Assembly: GCA_964401335.1 (NCBI GenBank)
Contig: CAYNYK010000011.1
Location: 1 to 64,000 of the forward strand
Reading direction: 5' to 3'
DNA: 64,000 nucleotides
Origin: JAAYCU01 sp964401335
GTDB taxonomy: Bacteria; Planctomycetota; Phycisphaerae; UBA1845; PWPN01
Both the position numbers and the translations under genes were made by a program. Positions 27,416-35,056 of this stretch are shown piece after piece (the first letter of the stretch is position 1; every line of letters begins with the position of its first letter). Under the pieces are notes generated by a model, which saw only the letters and a program-made list of their open reading frames with translations, had not been told where the DNA came from and made no database searches.

Positions 27416-28459
27416 TTATGCTCCGTTGTGTTCGTGGACCACGTCGACCAGGATCCGCACGTTATCCACCGGAGTATCCGGCAATATTCCGTGGCCGAGA
27501 TTGAAAATGTGCCCCGGCCGTTCGCCGGCGCGTTCGAGGATGGTTTCGGCCGCGTGGATGATCGTCGGCCGATCGCAGCATAATACCACCGGGTCAAGAT
27601 TACCCTGCACGGCGGTATCGTATCCGATCGCCGCCCAGGCGTCGGCAAGATTCATCCGCCAATCGAGACCAATGACATCGGCCCCGACTTCGCGCACGGC
27701 GGGCAGCAAAATACCGCCATCGGCCGCGAAATGGATGATCGGAACCCCCGGCTTGAGGGCCGAGATCAAATGTTGGGTATGTGGCAGAACGTAATGGCGG
27801 TAATCCTCCTCGCTCAGACAGCCGACCCAACTGTCGAAGATCTGCACGGCCTGCACGCCGGCGTCGATCTGGCCGTTCAAATAGCCTGCCGACGCACAAG
27901 CAATCTTGCTCATCAACATATTCCAGGTGTCAGGATCGCCATACATCAGCGCCTTGGTATGCTGGAAACGCCGGCTGACCCCGCCCTCGATCATATAGCT
28001 GGCCACCGTAAACGGCGCGCCGCAGAAACCGATCAAAGGGGTATGGGGTGGCAAAGCCCGCCGCGACATGCGAACCGCATCGTAAACGAAGCTCAGCGAT
28101 TCGGCCGGCTCGACCGAACGAAGTTTGCGTACATCGCCGGCCGTACGTATCGTCGGAGATAGTGAAGGGCCAGCCCCTTCCTGGAAGGTCAAGGTCAGGC
28201 CCATCGGTTCGGTGATCAGCAGAATATCGGCAAAGAGGATGGCGGCGTCGAAACCGAGCTGCTCGATGGGCAGCAAGGTCACCTCGGTGGCCAGTTCCGG
28301 TCTTTTGCACATCTCCAGGAAAGGATGTTTTTCGCGCAATTTCCGATAATCGGGCAAATAGCGACCGGCCTGACGCATGAGCCAGATAGGCGTGTAGGCC
28401 GTCTTCTCCCGGCGACAGGCCCGCAGAAAAACGCTGTTATGCAATGCTTCTGAATTCAT
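27416..28459 (-). CDS. hemE: Uroporphyrinogen decarboxylase
   Basis: A 347-residue enzyme converting uroporphyrinogen III to coproporphyrinogen III. The N-terminal RQAGRYLPDYR motif (residues 29-39) carries the substrate-binding arginines, and FADILLI, GFCGAPFTVASYMIEGG, FDSWVG and QGNLDP are all conserved. The ATG at 28459 is preceded by GAGAAGG; the frame is open into the repeat array upstream, but those codons are repeat-derived and not part of the protein. First gene of the hemE-hemG pair. Confidence 0.95.
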   Translation of the reverse strand: MNSEALHNSVFLRACRREKTAYTPIWLMRQAGRYLPDYRKLREKHPFLEMCKRPELATEVTLLPIEQLGFDAAILFADILLITEPMGLTLTFQEGAGPSLSPTIRTAGDVRKLRSVEPAESLSFVYDAVRMSRRALPPHTPLIGFCGAPFTVASYMIEGGVSRRFQHTKALMYGDPDTWNMLMSKIACASAGYLNGQIDAGVQAVQIFDSWVGCLSEEDYRHYVLPHTQHLISALKPGVPIIHFAADGGILLPAVREVGADVIGLDWRMNLADAWAAIGYDTAVQGNLDPVVLCCDRPTIIHAAETILERAGERPGHIFNLGHGILPDTPVDNVRILVDVVHEHNGA

Positions 28460-28485
28460 CGCCTTCTCATCGAGGAGTAAGCATA

Positions 28486-28504
28486 CACCGGCGAGACGCC
28501 GGTG
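28486..28504. repeat. Palindrome resembling a REP-like 'GTGVSPV/GRDARAT' element
   Basis: CACCGGCG-AGA-CGCCGGTG is a perfect 8-bp inverted repeat just upstream of hemE. Its two strands would translate as TGVSPV-like and RRDAGAT-like peptides, the trademark of a palindromic repeat often mis-annotated as protein in planctomycetes and other bacteria. Only one copy is seen here. Confidence 0.5.
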
Positions 28505-28677
28505 CCACACCATTGCCGGGGCCACACGATTGCCGGGGTCACACCATTGCGGGGGCCACACGATTGCCGGGGCCACACCATTGCCGGGGCCACACGATTG
28601 CCGCGGCCACACCATTGCCGCGGCCACAAAATTACCGGGCCCCACAATTGCCGGAGTCGCATGATTGTCGGGGCCAT
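28505..28677. repeat. 17-bp tandem repeat array, about ten units
   Basis: Units of the form CACACSATTGCCGGGGC follow each other about ten times, alternating between a CCATT and a CGATT version and decaying at the right end (ACAAAATTACCGG, CACAATTGCCGGAG, GCATGATTGTCGG). The array sits in the hemE upstream region, immediately beside the palindrome, with no spacer sequence between units, so it is not CRISPR. Confidence 0.75.
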
Positions 28678-28708
28678 GCCAAGCTCATCCCACCATAGGG
28701 GTGGATAC

Positions 28709-28836
28709 TTAGTAACTGGAGTTTTGCAAAGTCGTCCTAAAACCGCCTCCTTGGGGGTGTTGACCCCCGCTGACGGGGGTAAAAACGAGGGTCAGGATAT
28801 CCACCGAGGGCATTTTGCAAAACTCCAGTTAGTAAC
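28709..28836. mobile_element. MITE-like element with terminal inverted repeats and 8-bp target duplication
   Basis: Perfect inverted ends TGGAGTTTTGCAAA (28717-28730) and TTTGCAAAACTCCA (28815-28828) bound a 112-bp element. The octamer TTAGTAAC is repeated directly at both edges (28709-28716 and 28829-28836), which fits a target-site duplication. The inside holds a small hairpin (ACCCCCG-CTGA-CGGGGGT) and no coding capacity. The right edge overlaps the stop of the ABC ATPase gene, so the insertion defines that C-terminus. It needs a transposase elsewhere. Confidence 0.65.
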
Positions 28837-29821
28837 CCGGCGCTTTCCAGCAGGCCACCCAATGGCCGGGTCGTACCTCCTTCAATTCCGGCTCCCGCGT
28901 CCGGCAGGTCGCGTCCTCGGCACCCAGCGGACAACGTGGATGAAACTTGCACCCGGCCGGAAAATGCAGCGGGTTGGGCACGTTGCCCGGGATCACGTCC
29001 AGCCGGTGTTTCTTGTCCCCCAGCCGCGGGATACTGCGAAACAACCCTTGAGTATAGGGGTGCAGCGGATTTTTGAACAATTCGGTCACTTCCGCCCGCT
29101 CAACGATCTTACCGGCGTACATCACGCAGACCTCGTCGGCGACCTCGGCCACCACGCCGAGATCGTGGGTGATCAGCAGGATGCTCATGTTCCGCCGCTT
29201 CTGGATGTCGCGGAGCAGATCGAGAATCTGGGCCTGGATGGTCACGTCGAGGGCGGTGGTAGGCTCGTCGGCGATCAGGATGGATGGGTTGCAGGACAAG
29301 GCCATCGCGATCATCACCCGCTGACGCATGCCGCCGGACATTTGATGCGGATATTCGTGGACCCGCTGCTGCGGGGCGGGGATTCCGACCTGGCCGAGCA
29401 CCTCGACGGCCAGATCCCACGCCGCCCGGCCGCGCAGTTTCTGATGCAGCTTGACGGCCTCGACGATCTGATCGCCCACGGTGTAGACCGGGTTCAGCGA
29501 GGTCATCGGTTCCTGAAAGATCATGGCGATCCGATTACCGCGGATCTCCCGCATGCGTTTCTCGCCGGCGGTGGCCAGGTCAAGCCCCTCGAAATGAATC
29601 TGCCCGCCAACGATACGGCCGGGCGGATCGGGCACCAGGCGCATGATGGATAGCGCGGTCACGCTCTTGCCGCAGCCGCTCTCGCCGACCAAGGCCAGCG
29701 TCTTGCCCCGCCCCAGTGACCAGGACACGCCGTCCACCGCCTTGGCCACGCCGTCCTCGGTGTGAAAATACGTCCGCAGATCGCGAACCTCGATCAGGAT
29801 TTCGCCGTTGGATTGTTGCAC
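28829..29821 (-). CDS. Peptide/oligopeptide-type ABC transporter ATP-binding protein (OppD/DppD-like)
   Basis: A 330-residue ABC ATPase of the dipeptide family. Walker A is GESGCGKS, the Q-loop region MIFQEPMTSLNP is diagnostic for OppD/DppD, the signature is MSGGMRQRV and Walker B ILIADEPTTALD. The C-terminal oligopeptide region ends with the Fe-S-like Cys pattern CKFHPRCPLGAEDATC. GTG at 29821, with GAGG eight bases upstream, is the best start; the frame extends further but runs into the permease gene. It is the last gene of the importer operon, and its stop lies at the edge of the MITE-like element. No OppF partner is encoded here. Confidence 0.9.
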   Translation of the reverse strand: MQQSNGEILIEVRDLRTYFHTEDGVAKAVDGVSWSLGRGKTLALVGESGCGKSVTALSIMRLVPDPPGRIVGGQIHFEGLDLATAGEKRMREIRGNRIAMIFQEPMTSLNPVYTVGDQIVEAVKLHQKLRGRAAWDLAVEVLGQVGIPAPQQRVHEYPHQMSGGMRQRVMIAMALSCNPSILIADEPTTALDVTIQAQILDLLRDIQKRRNMSILLITHDLGVVAEVADEVCVMYAGKIVERAEVTELFKNPLHPYTQGLFRSIPRLGDKKHRLDVIPGNVPNPLHFPAGCKFHPRCPLGAEDATCRTREPELKEVRPGHWVACWKAPGY

Positions 29822-29823
29822 GG

Positions 29824-30762
29824 TCAAATCCTCAACTGGGGATCCAAGGCGTCGCGCAGCCGGTCCCCGAAGATATTCAAAGCCAGCACAATTAAAAACA
29901 TCGCGCCACAGGCGGCGACAACCTCCCACCATCGGCCGACCACCAAATCCATCCGAGCGGCGTTGATCATCGTCCCCCAACTGGGCGTGCCCACATCCAC
30001 GCCCAGCCCGAGAAAAGACAGAATGACTTCGGCGGAAATCGCCCCCACGAAACCTATGGTAAAGTTAATTATCGCCAGATGGCTCAGGTTGGGGACGATA
30101 TGTCGGAACATGATCCGGAAATGGCCTGCTCCGGCAGCCCGGGCGGCGGTCACATAATCCAATCCCTTGATTTTCAAAGTCTCCGCCCGCACCAGTCGAC
30201 AGGTCCCGATCCAGCTCATGACTCCCAAAGCGACATAAAGACCATGAATACCGGTCAAATCAATGGCGAACGCCGTATCCCGGAAAAGTACGACGTTTTG
30301 AAACGCAAATTTGATGGCAATCAGCAAGATAATGCCGGGAATACTGGCCAAGGTATTGTAAAACCAAACCACCAGATCGTCGATGCGCTTCCCGAAATAC
30401 CCGGCTAAAACACCCAATATCAGGCCCAGCGGAACGGCAATGGCATTGGCCATGAAGCCGACGGTCATTGAGACTTTCGCCCCAAGCATGGTCTTGACAA
30501 AAACATCCCGACCGAAGACATCGGTACCCAGCCAATGAAGCCGGGAAGGTGGTTGATTACGCAAGGCATAATTAGTCGAAGACTGGAAATCAGGCCACCA
30601 GAAACCGGCCAAGATCGCGACCACCGCGTAAAGGACAATAACTGCAAAGCAGGCCACCGCTATTGGATCGCGGGCTAATCGGCGCACGGCATCCTGACCC
30701 AGGCTGCGACCCGGTCGCACCATCGCCGCTGCACTCTGATATGCCGAATGCGACGCCCTCAT
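29824..30762 (-). CDS. ABC transporter permease, DppC/OppC type (second copy in operon)
   Basis: A 312-residue permease with six spans and the binding-protein-dependent transport EAA-like loop (YVTAARAAGAGHFRIMFRHI). The N-terminal oligopeptide-permease extension carries RDPIAVACFAVIVLY and the HWLGTDVFGRDVF motif. Its start overlaps the end of the OppB-type gene by four bases (ATGA). A second DppC-type permease is encoded at 33610-34521 in the same operon, so this locus has two C-type permeases for one B-type. Confidence 0.9.
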   Translation of the reverse strand: MRASHSAYQSAAAMVRPGRSLGQDAVRRLARDPIAVACFAVIVLYAVVAILAGFWWPDFQSSTNYALRNQPPSRLHWLGTDVFGRDVFVKTMLGAKVSMTVGFMANAIAVPLGLILGVLAGYFGKRIDDLVVWFYNTLASIPGIILLIAIKFAFQNVVLFRDTAFAIDLTGIHGLYVALGVMSWIGTCRLVRAETLKIKGLDYVTAARAAGAGHFRIMFRHIVPNLSHLAIINFTIGFVGAISAEVILSFLGLGVDVGTPSWGTMINAARMDLVVGRWWEVVAACGAMFLIVLALNIFGDRLRDALDPQLRI

Positions 30763-31706
30763 GACAACTGAACCCTCGGATCAAATATCGCGTAACTGAT
30801 GTCGGTCGCCAGATTACCCAATACATAGATCAATGCGGTCAGGAAAGTCAATCCGCTGACGATCGGTTCATCACGATTGTTGATGCTGCTCAGCAGCAGG
30901 TCACCTAAACCGGGTACGCCGAAAAAAGTTTCCAGCAGCAGACTGCCCATAATCAGAAACGGAATCGCCAGAATCAGGTTGGTCAGGATGGGCAGCATAC
31001 AGTTCCGCAGGATGTGTTTGAACATCACACCCGCCAGCGGAACACCCTTGGCCCGGGCCGTACGCACGTAATCTCGGTTGGCCTCATCCAGTATGACCGT
31101 CCGGTAGAAACGTACGTTATAACCCAGTCCGGCGACGACGGCGATAATAACCGGCACAAAAATGTTAAAGGGATTGGCCAAGCCGTAAGCCATCGTCGGA
31201 CTGAGCTGGAACATCAGCCACTGTCCACCAATGATGAAGGCCAGATAGGGGACGCACATGCCCAGCACGGCCAGAAAAACGCCGATGTGATCGATCAGGC
31301 TCGCCCGGTAGTAGGCCACCACGGTGCTGGTAACCATAGCCAAAGCCCAGCCCAAGGCCATGGCCGGCACGGTAATGGCCAGGCTATACGGGGCCCGCTC
31401 AACCACAGTTTTAAGCAACTTGTCGTTGGTAATCAGGCTGCGATTCTGGAACGTCATCGTTTGGGAAAAATAAGAGACCAACTGGGAATCCCACCAGGCC
31501 TGCCCCTGGTTTCGGTTGATAATCAGTGGCTTATCGTAACCGTATTTGTGCAGCCAATCCGCGCGCTGCTCGGCGGTCGCACGGGGGCCGAGATGGGCCG
31601 AGGCGATGTCGCCGGCCACCACCCGGAAAAGCAAAAAGGTGACCAGAAGAACGCCGCCCACCGTGAAAGCGGCCTGGAACAAGCGGCGGACGATATAGGC
31701 ACTCAT
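30759..31706 (-). CDS. ABC transporter permease, DppB/OppB type
   Basis: A 315-residue inner membrane permease (MSAYIVRRLFQAAFTVGGVL is the classic B-type opening). The transport loop reads YVRTARAKGVPLAGVMFKHI. The ATG at 31706 is preceded by an AGGGGGG-type ribosome-binding site and lies one base past the substrate-binding protein stop; an in-frame upstream start would overlap that gene by 128 bases and is rejected. It pairs with one of the C-type permeases to form the translocation pore. Confidence 0.9.
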   Translation of the reverse strand: MSAYIVRRLFQAAFTVGGVLLVTFLLFRVVAGDIASAHLGPRATAEQRADWLHKYGYDKPLIINRNQGQAWWDSQLVSYFSQTMTFQNRSLITNDKLLKTVVERAPYSLAITVPAMALGWALAMVTSTVVAYYRASLIDHIGVFLAVLGMCVPYLAFIIGGQWLMFQLSPTMAYGLANPFNIFVPVIIAVVAGLGYNVRFYRTVILDEANRDYVRTARAKGVPLAGVMFKHILRNCMLPILTNLILAIPFLIMGSLLLETFFGVPGLGDLLLSSINNRDEPIVSGLTFLTALIYVLGNLATDISYAIFDPRVQLS

Positions 31707-31707
31707 A

Positions 31708-33606
31708 TCAACGCCCCCCCTGCGCGCGGCGCCGGTCCGGATCAAGGCGTATATACTTAGTGGTGCCGTAAGCGAACGGATGCCGCTTATAGTTGTGCAC
31801 CCAGTCGTATACGAGAAGATAAACCAGCGGTTCATTAAGCAGTAGAACCGGGCAATCCTCGTTGAGCATGTGGATCATTTCCACATAGAGACGTTCACGT
31901 TCGGGCGAATCGCGCATGACCCTGATCTTCTCATAGGCGGCGTCAAAAGCCGGATTATGATAATTGGTGTTATTGGTGCCTTTTTCGATATTGGGCCCAT
32001 AGAAAAGTTGCAGAAAGTTCTCTGCATCCGGGAAATCGGCGTGCCAGCCCATCGTGTAAAGCTGGCATTGTTTATTATGTACTTTTTGCTGGAGGGTCGG
32101 CCAATCATTCAGCACGATTCTGACCCGGATACCCATCGGCTCATACTGTTGTTGGATAAACTCGCCCATCCGCCGAAAATACTCGTCGCGTCCGCCCAAG
32201 TCGATGGTAATTTCCGGAATCCGCTCGTTGGTCGTAAGCCGACCGGCTGCGCCCAGTTCCTGCCGGGCCTGTTCCAGCTTGAGACGGGCAGCCTGCGGAT
32301 CGTACCGGTAATAAGGTCCGGGGCCGGCCGGCCCATGAGTCGGGAAGGATTGAGGTAGGATGTTGACCGCCCGCACCCCCCGCCCATTGGTCAAGACCTC
32401 GATGTAATCCTCGACATTGAAGGCCAGACACATCGCCTGGCGCAGGGCGCGGCTCGATCCGACCACGGCATCATCCATATTAAAGGCCAGCCAGAATACG
32501 GCCGGATAATCAAACTTGATCAGGCGTATACCCTGGTCCTGCCATTTATCCAGAAGGTCTCGTTCCGGATTGATAATCATGGAAAAAGCGTCTGGAGGGA
32601 TACTACCCACATCCTCCTGTCGGCTCAGAAACCGAAGCCAGGCCGGCAATTCCTCCAGAATACATTCGTAATACAGAACATCGATAAAGGGCAGCGGCTT
32701 GCCTGCGTCGACCAGCAAACCGGCTTCCTGGTCCCCCTCGTCCCCCTCCATGGGATAAAAACCGTGCGCATATTCGTTGTTTTTCTCGAAAACCATCCGG
32801 CTGCCTCGTTCCCAGATGGTCAGCACATAAGGCCCCGTCCCCACGACTTGCTCAGGGCGGGTGATTTGGGCGGTACGTTTCTCGATGGGGATTTCGCGAC
32901 GCCCCCCAAGCCCATTCGGTTCCGTCTGCAAATGGTAATCCACCAGCTCACGCGGTACAGGGGCATAGGTATTGATCGACAAAACATAAATAAGTTGTGG
33001 ATAAGGAGCGATTAACTTGAATTGCACGGTCAGTTCGTCCAGCGCCCTAATACCCTCAACCTCAAGATCGTAACGCGAAAAATCTCCTTCCTTGTATGTG
33101 GAAGTCCGTTCCCGATAGGCGTCAAGGCCCACAATCCGATCACTTAAAAACGACCATGCCAGAGGGGTCTGCAGGTGAAAATCCGCCGCCCGTTTGATGG
33201 CCAGGACAAAGTCCTCCGCCCGAACGGTGCGGGTTTTCGGTCGGCCGTCCTCTTCCAGGCCAAAGCACGGATTACGCGAATAGCGGATACCCGGTTTGAT
33301 GCGGATCGTATAGACTTTCTCGTCCGCGGAGACCTCCGGCATCGCCTCGGCCAGTTCCGGTATTAACTCCACCGGACGTTTAAGATAATGATAGGTATAC
33401 AGGGATTCGTAGACCTGACCTTGCATGGCGGCGCTGGTGGTGTCTCCGCAGGTAGCCGGATCAATCGATTTGACCTTGGCCGAATAGGAATTGTAAAGTA
33501 CCACCTTGCCCGCATACCGATCCTCATGGCGAAGCGCCAGGAAGAGAACCGGAGCAAACACCAAGCTCAGCACGATCAACAGGGAAAGGATATAGAATTT
33601 CAACAC
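31708..33606 (-). CDS. Extracellular solute-binding protein family 5 (oligopeptide-binding type)
   Basis: A 632-residue periplasmic binding protein with an N-terminal membrane segment (about 5-25) but no lipobox, so it may be membrane-tethered. Family 5 features include DPATCGDTTSAAMQGQVYESL, VYTIRIKPGIRY, VRAEDFVLAIKRA and a C-terminal WHADFPDAENFLQLFYG stretch. It is longer than E. coli OppA (about 540). The GTG start follows an acceptable GGGGAA site. Substrate is probably a peptide, though some members bind oligosaccharides or nickel. Confidence 0.9.
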   Translation of the reverse strand: MLKFYILSLLIVLSLVFAPVLFLALRHEDRYAGKVVLYNSYSAKVKSIDPATCGDTTSAAMQGQVYESLYTYHYLKRPVELIPELAEAMPEVSADEKVYTIRIKPGIRYSRNPCFGLEEDGRPKTRTVRAEDFVLAIKRAADFHLQTPLAWSFLSDRIVGLDAYRERTSTYKEGDFSRYDLEVEGIRALDELTVQFKLIAPYPQLIYVLSINTYAPVPRELVDYHLQTEPNGLGGRREIPIEKRTAQITRPEQVVGTGPYVLTIWERGSRMVFEKNNEYAHGFYPMEGDEGDQEAGLLVDAGKPLPFIDVLYYECILEELPAWLRFLSRQEDVGSIPPDAFSMIINPERDLLDKWQDQGIRLIKFDYPAVFWLAFNMDDAVVGSSRALRQAMCLAFNVEDYIEVLTNGRGVRAVNILPQSFPTHGPAGPGPYYRYDPQAARLKLEQARQELGAAGRLTTNERIPEITIDLGGRDEYFRRMGEFIQQQYEPMGIRVRIVLNDWPTLQQKVHNKQCQLYTMGWHADFPDAENFLQLFYGPNIEKGTNNTNYHNPAFDAAYEKIRVMRDSPERERLYVEMIHMLNEDCPVLLLNEPLVYLLVYDWVHNYKRHPFAYGTTKYIRLDPDRRRAQGGR

Positions 33607-33609
33607 TGT

Positions 33610-34521
33610 TCAATTCCCCGTCTTCGGATCAAACGCGTCCCGCAACCCGTCGCCCAGAAAGTTCAGGCCTAACAGGGTAACACTCAACAGCCCGCAGGGA
33701 AAGACGAGCATCCACCAGAAGCTTTCCACGTTATTGATCGCGGTGACGCCGTCGGCGGCCAGGTTGCCCCAACTCGGCACCGGCGGCTGCACGCCGATGC
33801 CCAGAAAGCTCAGAAAGGATTCCTGCAGAATAGCCTGCGGAATGGTCAAGGTGGCGTAGACCACGATCGGCCCAACCAGATTCGGCAACAGATGCCGCCA
33901 CAGGATACCCACCGGCCCCACGCCCATGGCCCGGGCGGCCTCGACAAACGGCTGGGCCTTGAGCGAAAGCACCTGGCCACGGATCACCCGGGCCATGGTC
34001 AGCCAACTCACCGCCCCGATGGCCACGAACAGAATCACGATGTTCGCCGCCCGCGCTCCGCCCAGAAGCATGCGCAGTGGATTCTCGAACGCCATCTTGA
34101 TCAAAATCACCAGCAGGATATACGGCAGGCCGTAGAGAATATCCACAAACCGCATCAGCAGCGCATCCGTGCGTCCGCCGGCCATGCCGGCCAGCGTGCC
34201 CCAGCTCACGCCCACCACCACGCTGATGGCCGCCGCCGCCAGCCCGACCACCAGACTGATCACCCCCCCGAACGCGCAGCGGGCCCACAACGGCCGCCCC
34301 AGCAGGTCCGTGCCGATCGGCGGACTTTCCGCCGGCGAGCGCCGGGCGGCCTCAAGATGCTGAGCGTCGTACCGCTGCGCGGACCACGGCAACGTCGCCA
34401 CGCAACCGAACAAAATCGCCCCCAACAGAATAAGACTCCCCACCGCCGGCCGGTTACGCCGGAACGTTCGCCACCGGCGATCGGATGGTCCGTTGGCCTG
34501 GGTTGTAGACGCCGGTGTCAA
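33610..34521 (-). CDS. ABC transporter permease, DppC/OppC type (first copy in operon)
   Basis: A 303-residue permease with the IGTDLLGRPLWARC motif and FVEAARAMGVGPVGILWRHL transport loop. The likely start is TTG at 34521, since AGGAG lies eight bases upstream and TTGA overlaps the stop of fxsA; the GTG at 34530 sits on the ribosome-binding site itself. It is placed before the binding-protein gene, apart from the B-type permease, an unusual order. Confidence 0.88.
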   Translation of the reverse strand: MTPASTTQANGPSDRRWRTFRRNRPAVGSLILLGAILFGCVATLPWSAQRYDAQHLEAARRSPAESPPIGTDLLGRPLWARCAFGGVISLVVGLAAAAISVVVGVSWGTLAGMAGGRTDALLMRFVDILYGLPYILLVILIKMAFENPLRMLLGGARAANIVILFVAIGAVSWLTMARVIRGQVLSLKAQPFVEAARAMGVGPVGILWRHLLPNLVGPIVVYATLTIPQAILQESFLSFLGIGVQPPVPSWGNLAADGVTAINNVESFWWMLVFPCGLLSVTLLGLNFLGDGLRDAFDPKTGN

Positions 34522-34997
34522 CCGTTGCACTCCTGATCCATCTGATCTACCGGGGATTCATGTCCGCCCTCGGTGGCCTCCACGTCGATAAAGCCGTCGT
34601 CTTGACGAAAATCCACGGTGGTAAAACCGCTCATTTGAATGTGGGCCCGGAACCGCGTTTTAAGATGACGCCGAACCACGCCGCGGGTGGGCCCGAACAG
34701 CAGCAACAAACCGGCCACGTCGGTGATCACCCCGGGCGTAATCAGCAAAGCACCGGCCACCAAAATCAGCAAGGCGTCGATGAGCCGATCGCCGGGCAGC
34801 CGCCCCACCTGCAACTCATGACGAATACCCGCGAACGTTTTGATCCCCTGATGCCGGGCCAGGGCGGCGCCCAGGATGCCGGTGATCACCACGAGCGCGA
34901 TGGTATTCCAGACCCCGATATACCCCCCGATTTTGATCAATAAGCTCAATTCAAGCAAAGGGACCAGCGTGAACAGGATGAATAATCGAAAAAGCAT
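34518..34997 (-). CDS. fxsA: FxsA family membrane protein
   Basis: A 159-residue protein with the FxsA layout: short N-terminal spans (LFILFTLVPLLELSLLIKIG), the conserved GxxxARxQG motif (AALARHQGIKTF), LPGDRLIDALLILVAGALLI and a cytoplasmic tail. In E. coli, extra FxsA suppresses phage T7 exclusion by F-plasmid PifA, but the normal role is unknown. Here it overlaps the first gene of the peptide importer by four bases, which suggests cotranscription. Confidence 0.9.
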   Translation of the reverse strand: MLFRLFILFTLVPLLELSLLIKIGGYIGVWNTIALVVITGILGAALARHQGIKTFAGIRHELQVGRLPGDRLIDALLILVAGALLITPGVITDVAGLLLLFGPTRGVVRRHLKTRFRAHIQMSGFTTVDFRQDDGFIDVEATEGGHESPVDQMDQECNG

Positions 34998-35056
34998 AGC
35001 GCAAACATTCCGGAATCGCCCGTTTCATACCCCATCGCAACTGAGACTCGCCCCCT

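Noticed and set aside
28444..28698. Short frames in the 17-bp array, once considered a CRISPR or a gene
   Set aside because: The units are contiguous without spacers and the translation is periodic (HDCRGHTIAGAT type), so it is a simple tandem repeat.
28502..29653. A 383-codon plus-strand frame through the tandem repeats and the OppD-like gene
   Set aside because: It starts inside the repeat array and then runs antisense to a fully motif-supported ATPase.
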